A stretch of DNA of 64,000 bases from Agrypnia vestita (GCA_016648135.1 JADDOH010023187.1:124001-188000); one strand, 5' to 3'. Positions 1-12,011 are shown, counted from the first letter of the stretch. A program made the numbers and translations. The notes: a model not told the origin generated them from the letters alone.

Positions 1-367
1 GAAGTCTCTGGCAGTAGTCTCTCGGGCAGCGCTTCCGCTAGCAGGTCTGGTCTCGAACTGAAGGGGCTGAGTACATCGTGTTCGCTCCTTTTATAGGAAC
101 GATTGCACCATACCTCCGAAATCCACGCTAGTGCAGTGACTCATCCTATGCGCGATGACTTCACCGCCGACGTCTGCCATTGGCCGGATTCAGTCATCAG
201 GATGGTCGCCACTGGCTCAACCCGTCGAAGGCAAAGCGCGCCTGTGATTGGTCCGTTTCGTTAAAATAATAGTAAAGCACCCGCTACACGCGAGACTTGC
301 TGTTCCAATTCTGAAATAATAAAGGCTCGTTCGCACCTACTCGAGTCTATTAGGATTGTCATAAACA
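1..367 (-). mobile_element. Edge of a large LTR-like repeat, related to the 5.6-kb repeats
   Basis: This resembles the right-hand end of the 34-40 kb and 50-56 kb repeats. They share an ATTGGTCC block, a CG-rich block before a GAAATAATAA box, and a GCACCTACT block in the same order and spacing. Read on the minus strand it has two CCAAT boxes (ATTGG at 179-183 and 247-251) followed by a TATA box (CCTATAAAAGG, 87-97). The likely terminus is near 367 (minus strand starts TGTTTATGAC). The rest lies outside the window. Similarity to the two full copies is by eye and partial, so this is a divergent family member, not a third identical copy. Confidence 0.55.
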
Positions 368-1727
368 ATATTAGTTTGACACAGAATTATATCTATGGTA
401 TAATAAAGATCTAAGAAATATTACTTGTATAGCTGAATATTCAATATTTTGTTAGCCTCTTTAATACATAGAATCTTGAGAAGAAATATATCAGGCTTTT
501 ACTTTTAAACGATTCAAACCAAAAGAAATATATTTTTGATGTCCATACTTGGCTTTTTTGAATATTATTATTTTAAGATTTTCTTAATTTATTAAATCTA
601 TCTCTATGTCGACCATCACACACCATTAAATCATGAAGCGTTAAGCAACTTCACCCTGATCATAGAAACGTGTTTCTATTGTTAAGGACTTTTTTCCACA
701 CTCAAATTCTGTAAACATATCTATATGGGACATTTTTCCTATTCTAACAGTGACTATTGTTTGTCGGTTGGTCATTTTTTCCTGTTTGTAATTTTATTTA
801 AAATATTAATAAGCGACACTAACTTCTTAAATAGCAAGCAAAACGAGAATATATTAATGGCAGTACAAATAAGACATAAACACCTTTTAAATTAAGTCAG
901 AATTGTGCAAATATAATAAATATGAGATTTTTTATGAATTAAATCTCTCTCTTAAAGCTCTCCTGTAAAATAGGCTTCGTGTCGCTTGGTAACTTTTTCC
1001 TTTCCACCGTCGATATGTAAATGAAAAAACTACCAATTCCTTAACTTACATTTTTAAAGCTTTTGATTTGATTTATAGCCCGTCCCCAACGTTTTTTGGA
1101 CACGATTTATTAAACGGACAAAATCGATCGAACATTATTTTCTGAAGCGTTCTATTTTATACATTAAAAGTTTTAAATCTTTAGAAACAACGAATTTCTC
1201 ATAATTTATTTGGTGTATTTCCAGAACTCTTTACCATAACTCACACTCAGAATTTAAGCAAAATATTTATTATTGAGCTACCAAATAAATTGACCATATT
1301 TGCTTTATAAGCGAAACGTTATTGAATGTTTTCATAAAATTTATAAAAAATCCAATAACATACTCTATGCCGCAAAACTGATGCTTACTTCAATTCCAAT
1401 ATATCAATGCAACCAATGCAAATGCTGATTCATGAGTAAAAAAAATTTAAAAGAAAAATAAATATCGTCAATATTTTAAAGATAAATCTAGAAAATTTAC
1501 ATCATAATTTTGCAGTGATAAACAACGAAATTTTAAAATGATTTTTGTAAAATTTTGTTTCTCTTCTTAAAAAATATTTTTCCGTTATCCCAATTTAATT
1601 TTCCAGCATCGATATATGTGTTTTTTTCCAAAGGCATACGCGATTAAAAAATGGTTAAGGGTGATTGATTAAAATGATTTCCGCCAACTGTGGAATAATT
1701 GTGCTCACGTAAAAACCGTTATTTTTT
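368..1727. other. A+T-rich intergenic DNA, no gene seen
   Basis: Long A and T runs with stops in all frames. No repeat structure, RNA gene or coding pattern was recognised. Confidence 0.6.
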
Positions 1728-1890
1728 AAAATGGCCCCCGACAAGTTGCCGTCTGTCGGTTGGCGGGAATCGATCCGTTCGATTTATGAATATTCATAAT
1801 GGCCGCCACTTTGGGTGAAATTTCCCAGAACGCCCAATGGACAAGGGGCTCCGATAGATGGCGGCTAATCGGGCGGCAAGCTTTCACAAA
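1728..1890. promoter_or_regulatory. Moderate-GC island, candidate regulatory element
   Basis: The island contrasts with the A+T-rich flanks. It contains a perfect 16-bp palindrome, TTATGAATATTCATAA (1784-1799), followed by ATGGCCGCCA and a second ATGGCGGC block near 1859. ATGGCCGCC resembles Pho/YY1-type sites, and the palindrome has homeodomain-like half-sites. No open frame explains the composition. Regulatory function is inferred from composition and motifs only. Confidence 0.3.
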
Positions 1891-2308
1891 TGGAACGATA
1901 TTCCAAAGATAAAAATTCGCCTGGTTTTTATTTCAAATCTGCATACTTTATTGAATACCCTATTAAGCTTCGAAGGGATATATTTTTGAAATTGTACATT
2001 TTTCAACGTCCGTGATAAAATATTATCACAGTGGTTATTCTTCAGATTATTCTTCAGGCTTCAGATTATTTCTATCTTTCCCGGATTTTCACACAGATTT
2101 TAAAACAGATATGCCAGAATGGAATGACAAGCTTATTACAGTAATTACAGTACTTTTTATGTCGGTTCCTAAGGAATAAGTATTAATTTTTTACGAAAAA
2201 AAAATTAAAAACAAAGAGTTTTCGAAAAAAAATTTTTGTCCAAAAATTTTTTTTACTTGAAAGAAAAAATATATTATAAAGAAGTTAGGGATGCTACACA
2301 AAGTTACG

Positions 2309-2334
2309 GAGACAGACAGATGGACAGACAGACA
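2309..2334. repeat. (GACA)n-type simple repeat
   Basis: Imperfect GACA/GACAGACAG tetranucleotide tract next to an A/T homopolymer-rich stretch (2190-2280). Such tracts often mark the end of an old transposon, but no partner end was found. Confidence 0.6.
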
Positions 2335-2374
2335 ACGAAATTATTACGATTGGGATTTTCAAAAAAACTGTAAT

Positions 2375-2475
2375 ATGCTTGTTCTATGAAACAAGAACTA
2401 TCTTGGTGATCTCCTGGGTTGAGACTAAAACTCACAAAATCACTAATTGAATGTCTTAATCACTAGAACAATAAG
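2375..2475 (-). mobile_element. tRNA-derived SINE, family B
   Basis: On the minus strand this reads TGTTCTAGTGATTAAGACA, then TAGTCTCAACCCAGGAGATC, and ends in a TTCATAGAAC-type tail. It aligns by eye with the plus-strand copy at 24469 and the minus copies at 10.6, 16.7 and 45.3 kb. The head resembles pol III box A, and the GTTT(T)AGTCTC block sits at box B spacing. Decayed. Confidence 0.6.
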
Positions 2476-2489
2476 CATGCCAAATTGTT

Positions 2490-4029
2490 CCATTACACGA
2501 TAATTAATTTATTCATAGTTATGTGTTTACAGTAAAGTGGAATATTAATAATACAATTTATTTAAAAAATTAAAAGAAAAACAGCAGCAAAATATTTTTC
2601 TTCCACGGGATAAAATTGATAGCACAACACTAACCACATAAATCTCGTCCATATTCGTACTACCTACAATTGTTGAGACGTGAAATTAATCTTAATTTGT
2701 TCATTATTTGGTCTACCAAAAATGAGTCTATCACATATAAGCCTCGGCTACCTACCATTCATCCTTTTTGATTCTACGAATAAATTAATTTTATGATTAT
2801 ATGAGCAAAACTAAATTAAATATACTCATGCATAAATTCGACCCAATCGTTTTATTTAAATATTAATTGTAATATTTCAATTCATAAATTCCGTCATAAA
2901 AAATCTTCTCCCTTAAGAGCCTTCATTTTACTAATTTCAAGTTCTACGCCATCACAATCAGCCTCCTTCTCTAATGCTCTGCTGCCTCTGCTAACGCCCT
3001 AATAGGAGAAGATAGCCAATAACTGTAAAATATAGTGATTTACCCTATTACAAAAGTCATTAGCGCCCCATCCCGACGACGTTAAACGACCCCTGACTTT
3101 CGAAGAAAACATTTCTCAAATATTCATTTGTTGTTATTGCACATAAATACTACAACAGTAATCGAAGTTCTTATTAATATTAATATGTCAACCCAATACT
3201 TTTGGCGTAATGTAAGTGAATTTAAATAAAACTTAAATAAACAAGCAACGTTGGTTTTGATGCAGAAAAATATTTTTTTCGTACTTCAAATATGTTAGTT
3301 AACAAGTTAGGTCAGTATACAAGAGGAGGTACAAATAGTCAGAAGAATCGCTGAAAATAAGTATAAAAAGATGAAGAGAAAAAGCACAATATCAAAACAT
3401 ACTGAACAAGTCTAAAAAATGACCAGTAACAGTGTCACTGCGCGTTCTATACGCACTAACCATAACCCAGGATTTTAAAAAGCGGAAACAAGTAATTCTG
3501 CTATAGAAGCTGATCAAATCAAAGCAGATCTCTCTCTTAATTCTTTAATCTTAAAGCACAACGTTCTTATTGATGCAATGCTTGGATCTTAGACCCCATT
3601 GGGATCTTAATTATTAGTCGTGCTGCATATCGCCTCAATACATCCCTCAATTACTTTTGTGAGGTTAATATTTCACAAAGTGTGTATCTTTTCCTGGGGC
3701 TCTATCGTCTTTCAACGATGTCTACAGCATTTTTTTTCTCATTTCTCAGAGGCTATTTTGGTCCAGCTTATTCGTTTGATCCTACTCCAGAACCACATAT
3801 TTTCTAACATTTTGTCTATAAAATCAAATGCTCTTAAATATTTCTCCCTCTATGGATTATCATTCAGAGATGGAGTACTTAAAATACTTTTGGTAATATT
3901 TAAATGAAGAAATGCGTGTAAAGTGCCTAGTAAGCGTAGAACATTAAGGCGTCGCTACTAAGTATAATATTTCAACTAGCCTTCGTATCTTTTGCTTGTA
4001 ATATATAATCGTCCATAAATCAAATAAGC
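2490..4029. other. Intergenic A+T-rich DNA, no gene seen
   Basis: Includes a 95-codon open frame at 3620-3907 with leucine/isoleucine/phenylalanine-rich, low-complexity content typical of random A+T-rich DNA. I see no domain, splice pattern or paralogue in the window, so I do not annotate it as a gene. Confidence 0.5.
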
Positions 4030-4215
4030 TGAAACTCCCAGGCGTCCTGTAAGGTCTGCGCGAGGTCAAACACTCTTCGCTGTGTGACGGACTTATTAAA
4101 TCTGAATTATGCATAAAGCAGCGCTAGAAATGCGGAGCTAAAAACCCATTGTGGTAAACATTGTTTTTCCGACATTTTGTCACGCAACTTTTCCCTCGCG
4201 ATCGATTGAGGTGTA
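4030..4215. promoter_or_regulatory. Moderate-GC island, function unknown
   Basis: A block of balanced composition containing TTATGCATAAAGC, GCAGCGCTAGAAATGCGG and CGCGATCGATTG. No open frame. Candidate conserved non-coding element by composition only. Confidence 0.25.
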
Positions 4216-7200
4216 ATAGTCCTGGTTCTGTAAATATTGAACGCTAGTTCTACCCAAATAAAATTTGCTAATATATTTTTTACCTCTTTAGTATTTATTT
4301 GCCTTTTTTAAAACCCCGCAAAATGCATTCCTCCAAAATTAAATATATTTTCTTTCTATTTACCACGTTTTGTCAGCGTTGTAACGAAGTAAATCAAAAT
4401 TTTATTTAATATTTTTTTTTATATAATAATTCTTTTTTAATATTATTCATTAAAACTGGATTTTAAAAATCAATCGCAAATCGTGTACCTAGTACCTACC
4501 GACATAATGAAATAGCCAAGTTTGAAAATATAGTTTTTTTATTGTATATTTTATTCATGTATATCAATAATATCTGACTTTGATTAGGTATGATTTATTT
4601 TAATACATTTCAAATTTATTACATTTTATTTTCCTCAGAATGTCATGGAAAGATATGGAAAAAAAATTATACTCACCAGACCACGTCACATAATTTCATT
4701 GCTCCTCCATTTTAATATCGGTGATTCAGTCGCCACTCCACCCTTAGAAAATGTGTTTTTTTTGCCGCAATTTGAACATTTTTACGGTAGATGATACTGA
4801 ATCTCTGTTCAAATCAGAGTTCAATTTAGGTATACATCTTTTCATTTAAGAAAGGCAATCGAATTTGTTTGCGACACAACGCACATAGTTTCGTTGTGTT
4901 GGTGTTTACAGTTATGAACACTAAAACAACGAAACAATGCGTACCTATTCGTATATCTAATTCAATTGTCTTTCATGGCAAAAAATCTATCGTCATTCTT
5001 ATGTATCATGAAACACTGTAAATATGATTTTAAAATACAATATTTAAAAATCTATATTTCTCTCGTATACTTGAACCTATCAAAGCAGGTAACCACTGGT
5101 GCATCGAATGACTGTAGAACTGTGCAGCAGTCTTTGTTCTGAAGTATAAGATAGGTAGGGCACCTGGCTTATCACAGCTTCAGAACATTTATTGCTCCAG
5201 CAGACAGGAAGGCCTCAGGTCATCCAGGTATCAAGCAGGCTGTTAATTAATAATAGAAACGAAATAAAAAACTGTATATTAAAGTCAATCGAGACGAGAA
5301 TATGTTGAGTAGTGAAGTTTTGGAGTTTAATGGTCCATAGTGTGATCATATTCGTTTAAAATAAAAAAAATTAAATCAATACTTAAAAAAAAATTAACCC
5401 TAAATTGGCGCAGGAGCTCAATAAATCCCAGTTACGCTATGTTAGGATTATTAAATGTATTATTATAATATTAATGGTAATAAATTGTTTATTTCAGCGT
5501 ATTTAGGCTGAGTGTGCAAGATCCGATCCGCCATTTAATGAGACAACCTGATATTATTGATATTGAAAATTTCCTTCACGCCGGTATTTGGGGAAAGCTT
5601 ATATTTTCACTGACATAATATCTATTATGTGATAACATCTTCAGGTGCTATTTAGTTTCGAAAATTCCAATAATATTTCGTGTGTAAATTAATAGTGCAT
5701 TCGCCGAGTAATGTCAAATAATGTAAATCTTCTTAAAAATTTAATATATGCGTTTTCGTATAAAAATTTGACAAACTTTATATCAACCACATAACGCACG
5801 TAGATTGTTTCTCGATTCATTTTACCGAATTCCTCTTCATTCCGGTGTGAAATATTATTAACCTTAAATAAATATTTTTCACACTCATCTAGGAGAGCCG
5901 ACCACATGCTTCTAGCTTCTTGGAACCATAAATAACTACTAGGCATCCTACACGCCTAAGAAATGTCTATTGAGATAAATGTGTCGTTTAGACTGGCGCT
6001 GAATATTGAAATGTTGGTTGTGACTGACATTAAAATATTTTAATCATGGATAAGTAAAAGGGTAAGTATGAATGAAGTATCTCCATAAGGTAAATACAAA
6101 ACTCATGCTTAATTCTAAATTACACACTGTGTCATAGATTATTTTAGATTATACTGTTAAAATACCTACGTCATTTCCTCGTGAGTCATGACTACGAACC
6201 GCAATCTCGATGGAAACTTTTTAGAACATAAAAAATTTCCTGAGTTACGGTAAAAATTTACGATAATATTGGCTAGTGCGTTATTTCGGCTTAGATCACC
6301 AAAAAACTGATTTATTTTTTTTAAATGAGTTTCTTTGAAATCGTTGTACAATACTGAACAAGACATAGTTTTGTAATATAATTTTAATAATATAATTAAT
6401 GACATAATATAATTTTAATAATAATAAGATTGCTAACGCATCTAATAACCGTGATGTACAGGAACAAAGACAGTAGATATTTCTAAATGGTTTATTTCTA
6501 AGTTTCCATGTCACCCATTTTTATCAGCACGAATAAATTTCATCATGCGAATTTGATAAAATACAAAGCCAATAAAAATTCTTAATATATATGAAGCACA
6601 GACTTTTTTATGAATTCATTTAATGGATAGTTTCTCGTTTCGGGTTGGGCTTTCGAATCTTAAAAGCAACATTATTTCTTGAACTTCTAACTGCAAGTTT
6701 CTTCAATCTGCTTCAGTAATCACCAGATTGAAAGTCATATTTGCAACATTCTTAGACATGTTACCTCAAAAATGAAAATTTTTCAATGTGCAGTTGCAGG
6801 GAAATGATAGTATGAAGTACATATCGTGTATGGTAATTTATTATTCGGTTAGCCTGCATCATCACTCTTCCAGGTCGTTATGCCCAGGATAATCTCATTT
6901 TCCATGTCAGTTTGACTCATAATGCGATCAAAAATTAAAAAAAAAATCTATCTATCGTAGATATAATTTTAATGGTTGGATTTGTTGCTGGATGTAGCCA
7001 TGATACGCAAAAATCTTCTTCAGTAATATATTTTACAGTACCAAGCATATCCACTGCATATATAAAAATTAATACAATATAAAGAACAACAAAGAGAAAT
7101 AACATAATTCTATATACTGGCTTGATGCTTTTGTCAATTACAATACAGCGAAGATGTTTGTCTTATTTGTAACGTATTTGTTGTTAACGTCTTTTTATTT

Positions 7201-7514
7201 ACTAATATATGTGTGTTTATTGTTAATAATTAAATGTGACTTAAATCTAATTTGATGAATCGCTTAGAAAAAAATACAGAATAATTCTATCTATCGAAAA
7301 AATATTCTGTTACCACATATCAATTTTGCTGTGTCAACCACTTAACATTACCAAAAATTTCAGACTTATATTAAACATACTAAATGATGCATCTGTTTTT
7401 CCACTTTCAAAGAACTGCCAATTTAACACTATGCAAATAATGCCAAAAAAATTGAAAAATATTCATTAGGTGACGCCAGGATAAATCAATCTAGTTTGTT
7501 TAAAAATCATAGAA
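4216..7514. other. Intergenic A+T-rich DNA, no gene seen
   Basis: Short random frames only (for example 5689-5946, 6166-6405 and 6296-6514, all minus). No transposon termini or RNA structures were recognised. Confidence 0.55.
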
Positions 7515-8286
7515 TCTATACCTATAAAACTCAATGTCTGTCTGTCTGTTCTCTATACAAATCCACACCGTTTGTCCGATTTGATTCAAATTTTGCATAC
7601 TGATGCTTTGGGAACCGGCGGGTAACATAGCCAACATTTCCCTCCTATTCTCATACCTCTTCCCCTCCCTCTGACATATTTTCGATGCAAATCTGTATCG
7701 TTTGACCGATCGGATTCAAAATTTGGAAACTTATTCTTTAGGACTCGGCGAGTAACAAAGCGATATGTCCCCCTATTATGTTACCCCTTCCCATCCCCTC
7801 ACATATTTTCAATGCAAATTTGTATCATTTGACCGATCGGACTCAAAATTTTGAAACTTATTCTTAAGGACTCGGCGGTAATATATGCGACATTTCCCTC
7901 CTATTCTTTTAACCCTTTCCCTCCGCTGATATATTTTCGATGCAAAGCTGTGACCGATCGGACTCAAAATTTGGTAACTTATTCTTTAGAACTCGGCGGG
8001 TAACATGGGTTACATTTCTCCTCTCCTCCTTTACCCCTTCTTCTCCTTCTGATATATTTTCGATGCAAATCTATACCGTTCGACCGATCGGACTCAACAT
8101 TTGGAGAATTATTCTTTAGGACTCGGCAGGTATATTTCCTCCGTCCTCTTTTACCTTTTCTCCTCCCCCTGATATATTTTCGCAAATCGCAAAATCTATA
8201 CCGTTCGAATCAAACCTTTATTTCTCCCCACATCTTTATTTTCAACTTAATCTTTAACCTGTGCAACGCCGGGTACGAACAGCTAG
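7515..8286 (+). mobile_element. Helitron-like non-autonomous element with internal minisatellite
   Basis: Begins TCTATACCTATAAAAC directly after an A and ends CTAG directly before a T, as expected of Helitrons (5' TC, 3' CTRR, A/T target, no target duplication). The 3' end carries a short GC hairpin-like stretch (GCAACGCCGGGT). The interior is about five and a half tandem units of about 125 bp, each with GACCGATCGG (palindromic CCGATCGG), TTATTCTTTAGGACTCGG and TCCCCTCCC..TGATATATTTTC. A second copy lies at 18851-19396 and a rearranged fragment at 22110-22350. No helicase is encoded. Family assignment rests on the ends. Confidence 0.65.
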
Positions 8287-8399
8287 TTTTATTTTAAAAT
8301 TTTAAATACACGTTAAAAAAAATTCCAATTGAGAATTGTACAAAATATTGCCTAAACGAATCTCATATTGTATTTAGTATATGGGTTGATTTGTAAATG

Positions 8400-8740
8400 T
8401 GTTTGTGGCCACATCAATACAGATTAACCGGCGAAGCCAGATCTGCGTACCCGCTTGTTCCAGTTTAATTTAGCATGCGCGAAATTTGATAAATGATTTA
8501 TTGTTTTACCACACAAAACAACATTTGACTTTGATGATGACTGACGATGTATTGAAATGTATGGAAATGTAGTTGGCTTTTACAACAGCCGCATGACAAA
8601 CGTATTACGTGTGTAATGTCATTACGCGCCACGCGGAGGCAGGCAAATTTCGTTACGCGGAGTAGGGATGTAGCGTGGCGCAAACAAATTCTTACGCAAA
8701 CGTTCTACAAGAACGAAATGTAATCGTAGGACCTGACAAC
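8400..8740. repeat. CG-containing repeat-like block with inverted and direct repeats
   Basis: Contains ATTACGCGCCACGCGGAG (about 8619), CGTTACGCGGAG (about 8653) and GTAGCGTGGCGC (about 8670). GCGCCACGC and GCGTGGCGC are inverted copies, and ACGCGGAG is directly repeated. CpG density is far above background. It looks like part of an old transposon, family not identified. The 61-codon minus frame here (8498-8683) looks incidental. Confidence 0.35.
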
Positions 8741-9171
8741 CAGTGACTATTACTGACAGCGTACGTACCAACATCGAGAATAATTATTATGACAAATTTG
8801 TAAGATATTCTGTGATATCGGTATTTAAATGGAATTTAGAGCTCATTTTTTTCTTAGCAGGACAGAAGACGCCAGTTTTTTGTTGATGTTTTTGTTTGAT
8901 CATCGAACGATGCCTTTGGGTACTGGTGTTGGAGACGCATGATGCGCATGCCGTGGACAGCGAGACGCAAAAATATGTCCATATTACAAGAACTGAAAGG
9001 AGAGATTCTCAACTGCTTGACGAAGCGGATGACTTCTTCTTCTTTCACTTGTTAGACCAAACAAGCGGAAAAAACTACAGGCACTTCTCCGGTGACAATG
9101 TTTGAGTTTGCAGATGCCGGGAAAGATGGAGGAGCGTAGTGAAGAGGGCGGGAGGTCATGAGGGTTACAAT

Positions 9172-9790
9172 CAGGGTTTATCTATTCCCGGAGTTATTCA
9201 TTCCCGGTACACGATTCTCAGATCTGGATCATTCCCGGGATCCCGGGTCTCGTGATATGTTGGTAACATTTTATTCGAAATAAAATATTTTGTGTTTGTT
9301 TTTTGTAAACATTATTCATTTTATTTAATTTAATTGTTTTTATAAAGTAAATATGAATTGACAAAATTTTTTTTAAAATAAACATTCTTGATAGGTATTA
9401 AAAAAACATTAAAAAAATCTAATTTGAATAATCTACAATCTATATACCTATTATTAACTCACTCTTTGTAGGTATATTATATCTACAAAAATATCTGCAT
9501 TATAAAAATACCAAAAGGTTAAAGTTTATGACTAAAAGCCGGCTTTTCGATTTTGTACATATATTTCTAGCAATTACAAAAACTCTGTTTCAATTTTTAA
9601 GTCAACACATCAATTAATTGTTCGCTCCCTGTGGATTCATTAGCTTTTATTTCTTTTTTATATTAAAAATATTTCCTAATACATTTTTTCGAGTTCGAGA
9701 TCCGAGACCCGAGACATAAGCACTCCTGGGACACGATGCGTCCAAAACTCTATGTATTCCCGGGAATCCATTCCCGGGTCAGAAACTCTA
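9172..9790. mobile_element. MITE-like element with CCCGGG-rich terminal inverted repeats
   Basis: The left end (CAGGGTTTATCTATTCCCGG) and the right end (minus strand TAGAGTTTCTGACCCGGGAA) are imperfect inverted repeats. Both subterminal regions carry ATTCCCGGGA-type blocks and a CCCGAGAC/GTCTCGGG pair, and the centre is pure A+T-rich. A perfect 14-bp palindrome CCCGGGATCCCGGG lies at 9234-9247. The CAGGG-type start suggests a hAT-like MITE. The flanking octamers match only poorly, so the superfamily is uncertain. Confidence 0.5.
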
Positions 9791-10604
9791 ACCACCATTC
9801 TCACTCACGAAGATAATAGACTTAGATGGATGATAAAAATTATTTTCTTCCCGCCATTATTGACGGATTATTTTGTGGTGAAACATATCTTGGTATTAGA
9901 ATAAATTTTGAAAAGTAACTAATTTTCGTGAAAGACGCCCAGCGGATCCTGTCACCTGACCCAAAACTTGTTCAATTGTAGAGCGTGCGTGTTCCTGGGG
10001 GAGTTGTGTATTTGCACGGTATTCGAGTCGGAGCGCCGCTCGCACGGCCTAGCGATTCAAGCGATGGAATGTGTAAATTATTCGATTAAGTTTAGTAATG
10101 TGAGTATATTCCGAAGGTTGTCTTCGGGCATAATTTATTTGCCAAAGTTGTAAATTATTTCCCGAGGCAGCGCTGCGGAAATTCACAGCAAAAATTGTAC
10201 CAACATTAATTGAATTGCGTGTTTTAAGAAGTTGCTGAGTGAAAATTAGCAGCGCGGATTGAAATTTTAAGTGCTTAGTCAAAAAAAAGTTAGTAGGTTA
10301 TATCGTTTTTCATTATGAATACTATAAATTTTTTAGGTATTCAATAACCAGTGGCGCAACTGTCAAATAGCAAGAACGAGATCGCTTCTATAGTTGAGGT
10401 GAGATTTATTCCCTACGATGCCATAATTTGAGAAAATTATTCTCAAAAAATTGGTTTTATCTTAGAAGTGATACCATTTACATACACTATAGTTTAAATT
10501 AAACGTTTTTCGTTTGAAGTGGAATACACTCTTAACTCAGAAAATATATAATTCTTACTTTATTGTTCAATAATTTATTACTACTTTATTAAAAATATGA
10601 TGAA
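9791..10604. other. Intergenic; short GC-richer patch near 9.94-10.25 kb
   Basis: A GC-richer patch (about 9935-10060) includes TTCAATTGTAG, which would serve as a splice acceptor, but no convincing coding frame follows. No gene called. Confidence 0.35.
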
Positions 10605-10668
10605 ATTTCTTCTCTGGAATGAGGCTCGAGCCTAAAATCACTGGATCACCAGTTAGGAGATACACTAA
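10605..10668 (-). mobile_element. tRNA-derived SINE, family B, fragment
   Basis: On the minus strand it reads GGTGATCCAGTGATTTTAGG then GCTCGAGCCTC, matching the CACCGAGGG..GAGCCTC box B region of the copy at 24469. Truncated at both sides. Confidence 0.5.
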
Positions 10669-10934
10669 CAGGCACATTAAATATGTACGTATATTTTTAC
10701 ATCACAAAATTGTTGGAAATACCCATACTTGTAGTCAGTCTATTCTCATAGTAAAAAATACAATAGCAAGGGGAAACTTAAGATATCATGTATAGTTTTA
10801 CGAAAAGAGACAAAACACTAAATGAGCGATCACGGGGTAAGCGTTCCAGTGGTTACCGCCTGGAACCGGACAAGGTTATGTATGGCCAGGAACGTATGTA
10901 TATTATGTAATGAAATTGACCAACATATATTGAT

Positions 10935-11005
10935 ATAATGTCATTTAGCAACTTATTTTGCTATAATTACACTTTAGCAACGCATATGAACGCATGAGTC
11001 ATTAA
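10935..11005 (+). repeat. 70-bp direct repeat, copy 1
   Basis: Starts ATAATGTCATTTAGCAACTT and ends GTCATTAA. It has a clear second copy 218 bp downstream (11153-11222). Possibly the ends of a small element or a local duplication; the 148 bp between them are A+T-rich with no gene. Confidence 0.7.
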
Positions 11006-11152
11006 ATAACATAACACTTTTAAACACGAGAATAAATTCTCATTTAAAAGTGGGCAAGCGTGTAATATAAATGTGTATTAATTATATTATATTGAAAAGT
11101 TAAGTTTCTTGCTCATTTACCAAATAAATTTAATAAGAAAAAAATTTAAATA

Positions 11153-11222
11153 ATAATGTCATTCAGCAACTTATCTTGCTATAATTTCACTTTAGCAACG
11201 TATGTGAATGTTATGTCATTAA
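11153..11222 (+). repeat. 70-bp direct repeat, copy 2
   Basis: Starts ATAATGTCATTCAGCAACTT and ends GTCATTAA. It differs from copy 1 by several substitutions. Confidence 0.7.
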
Positions 11223-11281
11223 GCAATATATTAGGATAATTCCTAATTTATAAATATTAATGAATTTTTGACCAAAAAAAT

Positions 11282-11644
11282 ATGGATTTGGCGTTAACAT
11301 TGCGGAGATTATACATGACGATCATTATAAATATTTTTTTACTTGAGTATAATAATTATTTTTTATTTAACTACTGGAGTTTTGAGAGTATCAGAACTTC
11401 CCATCGACAGGTGAAGTATTACACTATATGCACCAATGATACTGTAAATTGTAGATACGTAACAAGCGTGAAATCTTGGCAACTCAAAAATAAGGTAATT
11501 TATTTATTGGTAATTGTCTTACTTGCATTCGTTATCGAACGGACCTTATTTGTGATCGGGCGCGATGCTACACCGAAAAAAAAGTCTCGGGGAAAAAGGA
11601 ACAGAGTATCGTACACTAATGTAAGAATAAGTATATTATTTTAG
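11282..11644 (+). CDS. Unassigned 120-codon open frame, probably not a gene
   Basis: One of the longer ATG-started frames in the window, but I do not recognise the product. Residues 10-30 are very hydrophobic, a second hydrophobic run lies near residues 74-91 (IYLLVIVLLAFVIE), and a basic stretch (PKKKSRGKRNR) lies near 98-108. A+T-rich codons and I/L/Y/N bias fit chance translation of A+T-rich DNA. No upstream promoter, paralogue or splice-consistent context supports it. Low confidence. Confidence 0.12.
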   Translation: MDLALTLRRLYMTIIINIFLLEYNNYFLFNYWSFESIRTSHRQVKYYTICTNDTVNCRYVTSVKSWQLKNKVIYLLVIVLLAFVIERTLFVIGRDATPKKKSRGKRNRVSYTNVRISILF

Positions 11645-11862
11645 TCACTGTGACTTCAAATTACCTGATTTTTACGTGATTACTTGTTTTTGTAATTTGT
11701 TATCTCTTTCAATGCAATATTTGCTACATATGAAAGCCGGCTAGTATGAGAATAACGTGTCTATGTTATAATACGTCAATGAAGTGCACATATAATTTGC
11801 ATGTCTCACCACAGATTTTTGAAGCAAGACAGGCACAATGCGATAAATATGTATATAAATTA

Positions 11863-12011
11863 TGTAGATATAAAAAATACCTAGTAAATATCCAACACAT
11901 GCCGACCAAGAAATTTCAATCCAAAAATAAATGTAAATTTTTACTAATTTTTCAACAACTTCAGTAAAATATTGTTGCTTCTTGATCTTCCATAATTAAA
12001 GGTAATATTAT
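11863..12011 (+). repeat. 149-bp direct repeat, copy 1
   Basis: Starts TGTAGATATAAAAAATACC and ends AAAGGTAATATTAT. A copy of the same length lies at 13192-13340, about 1.33 kb downstream, with only a few differences. The pair could be LTR-like ends or a segmental duplication. It starts with TG but does not end in CA, which argues against simple LTRs. Confidence 0.8.

Noticed and set aside
3620..3907. 95-codon hydrophobic plus frame as a small membrane protein
   Set aside because: Composition is that expected from chance translation of A+T-rich DNA. No supporting context.
7500..8290. CRISPR-like or satellite array
   Set aside because: The regular 125-bp units lie inside an element with Helitron-type ends and occur in the same place in a second copy. 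They are an internal minisatellite, not a CRISPR array or a free satellite.
11282..11644. 120-codon frame as a confident host gene
   Set aside because: Kept only as a low-confidence entry: no recognisable domain, biased A+T-driven residue content, no upstream or splice support.
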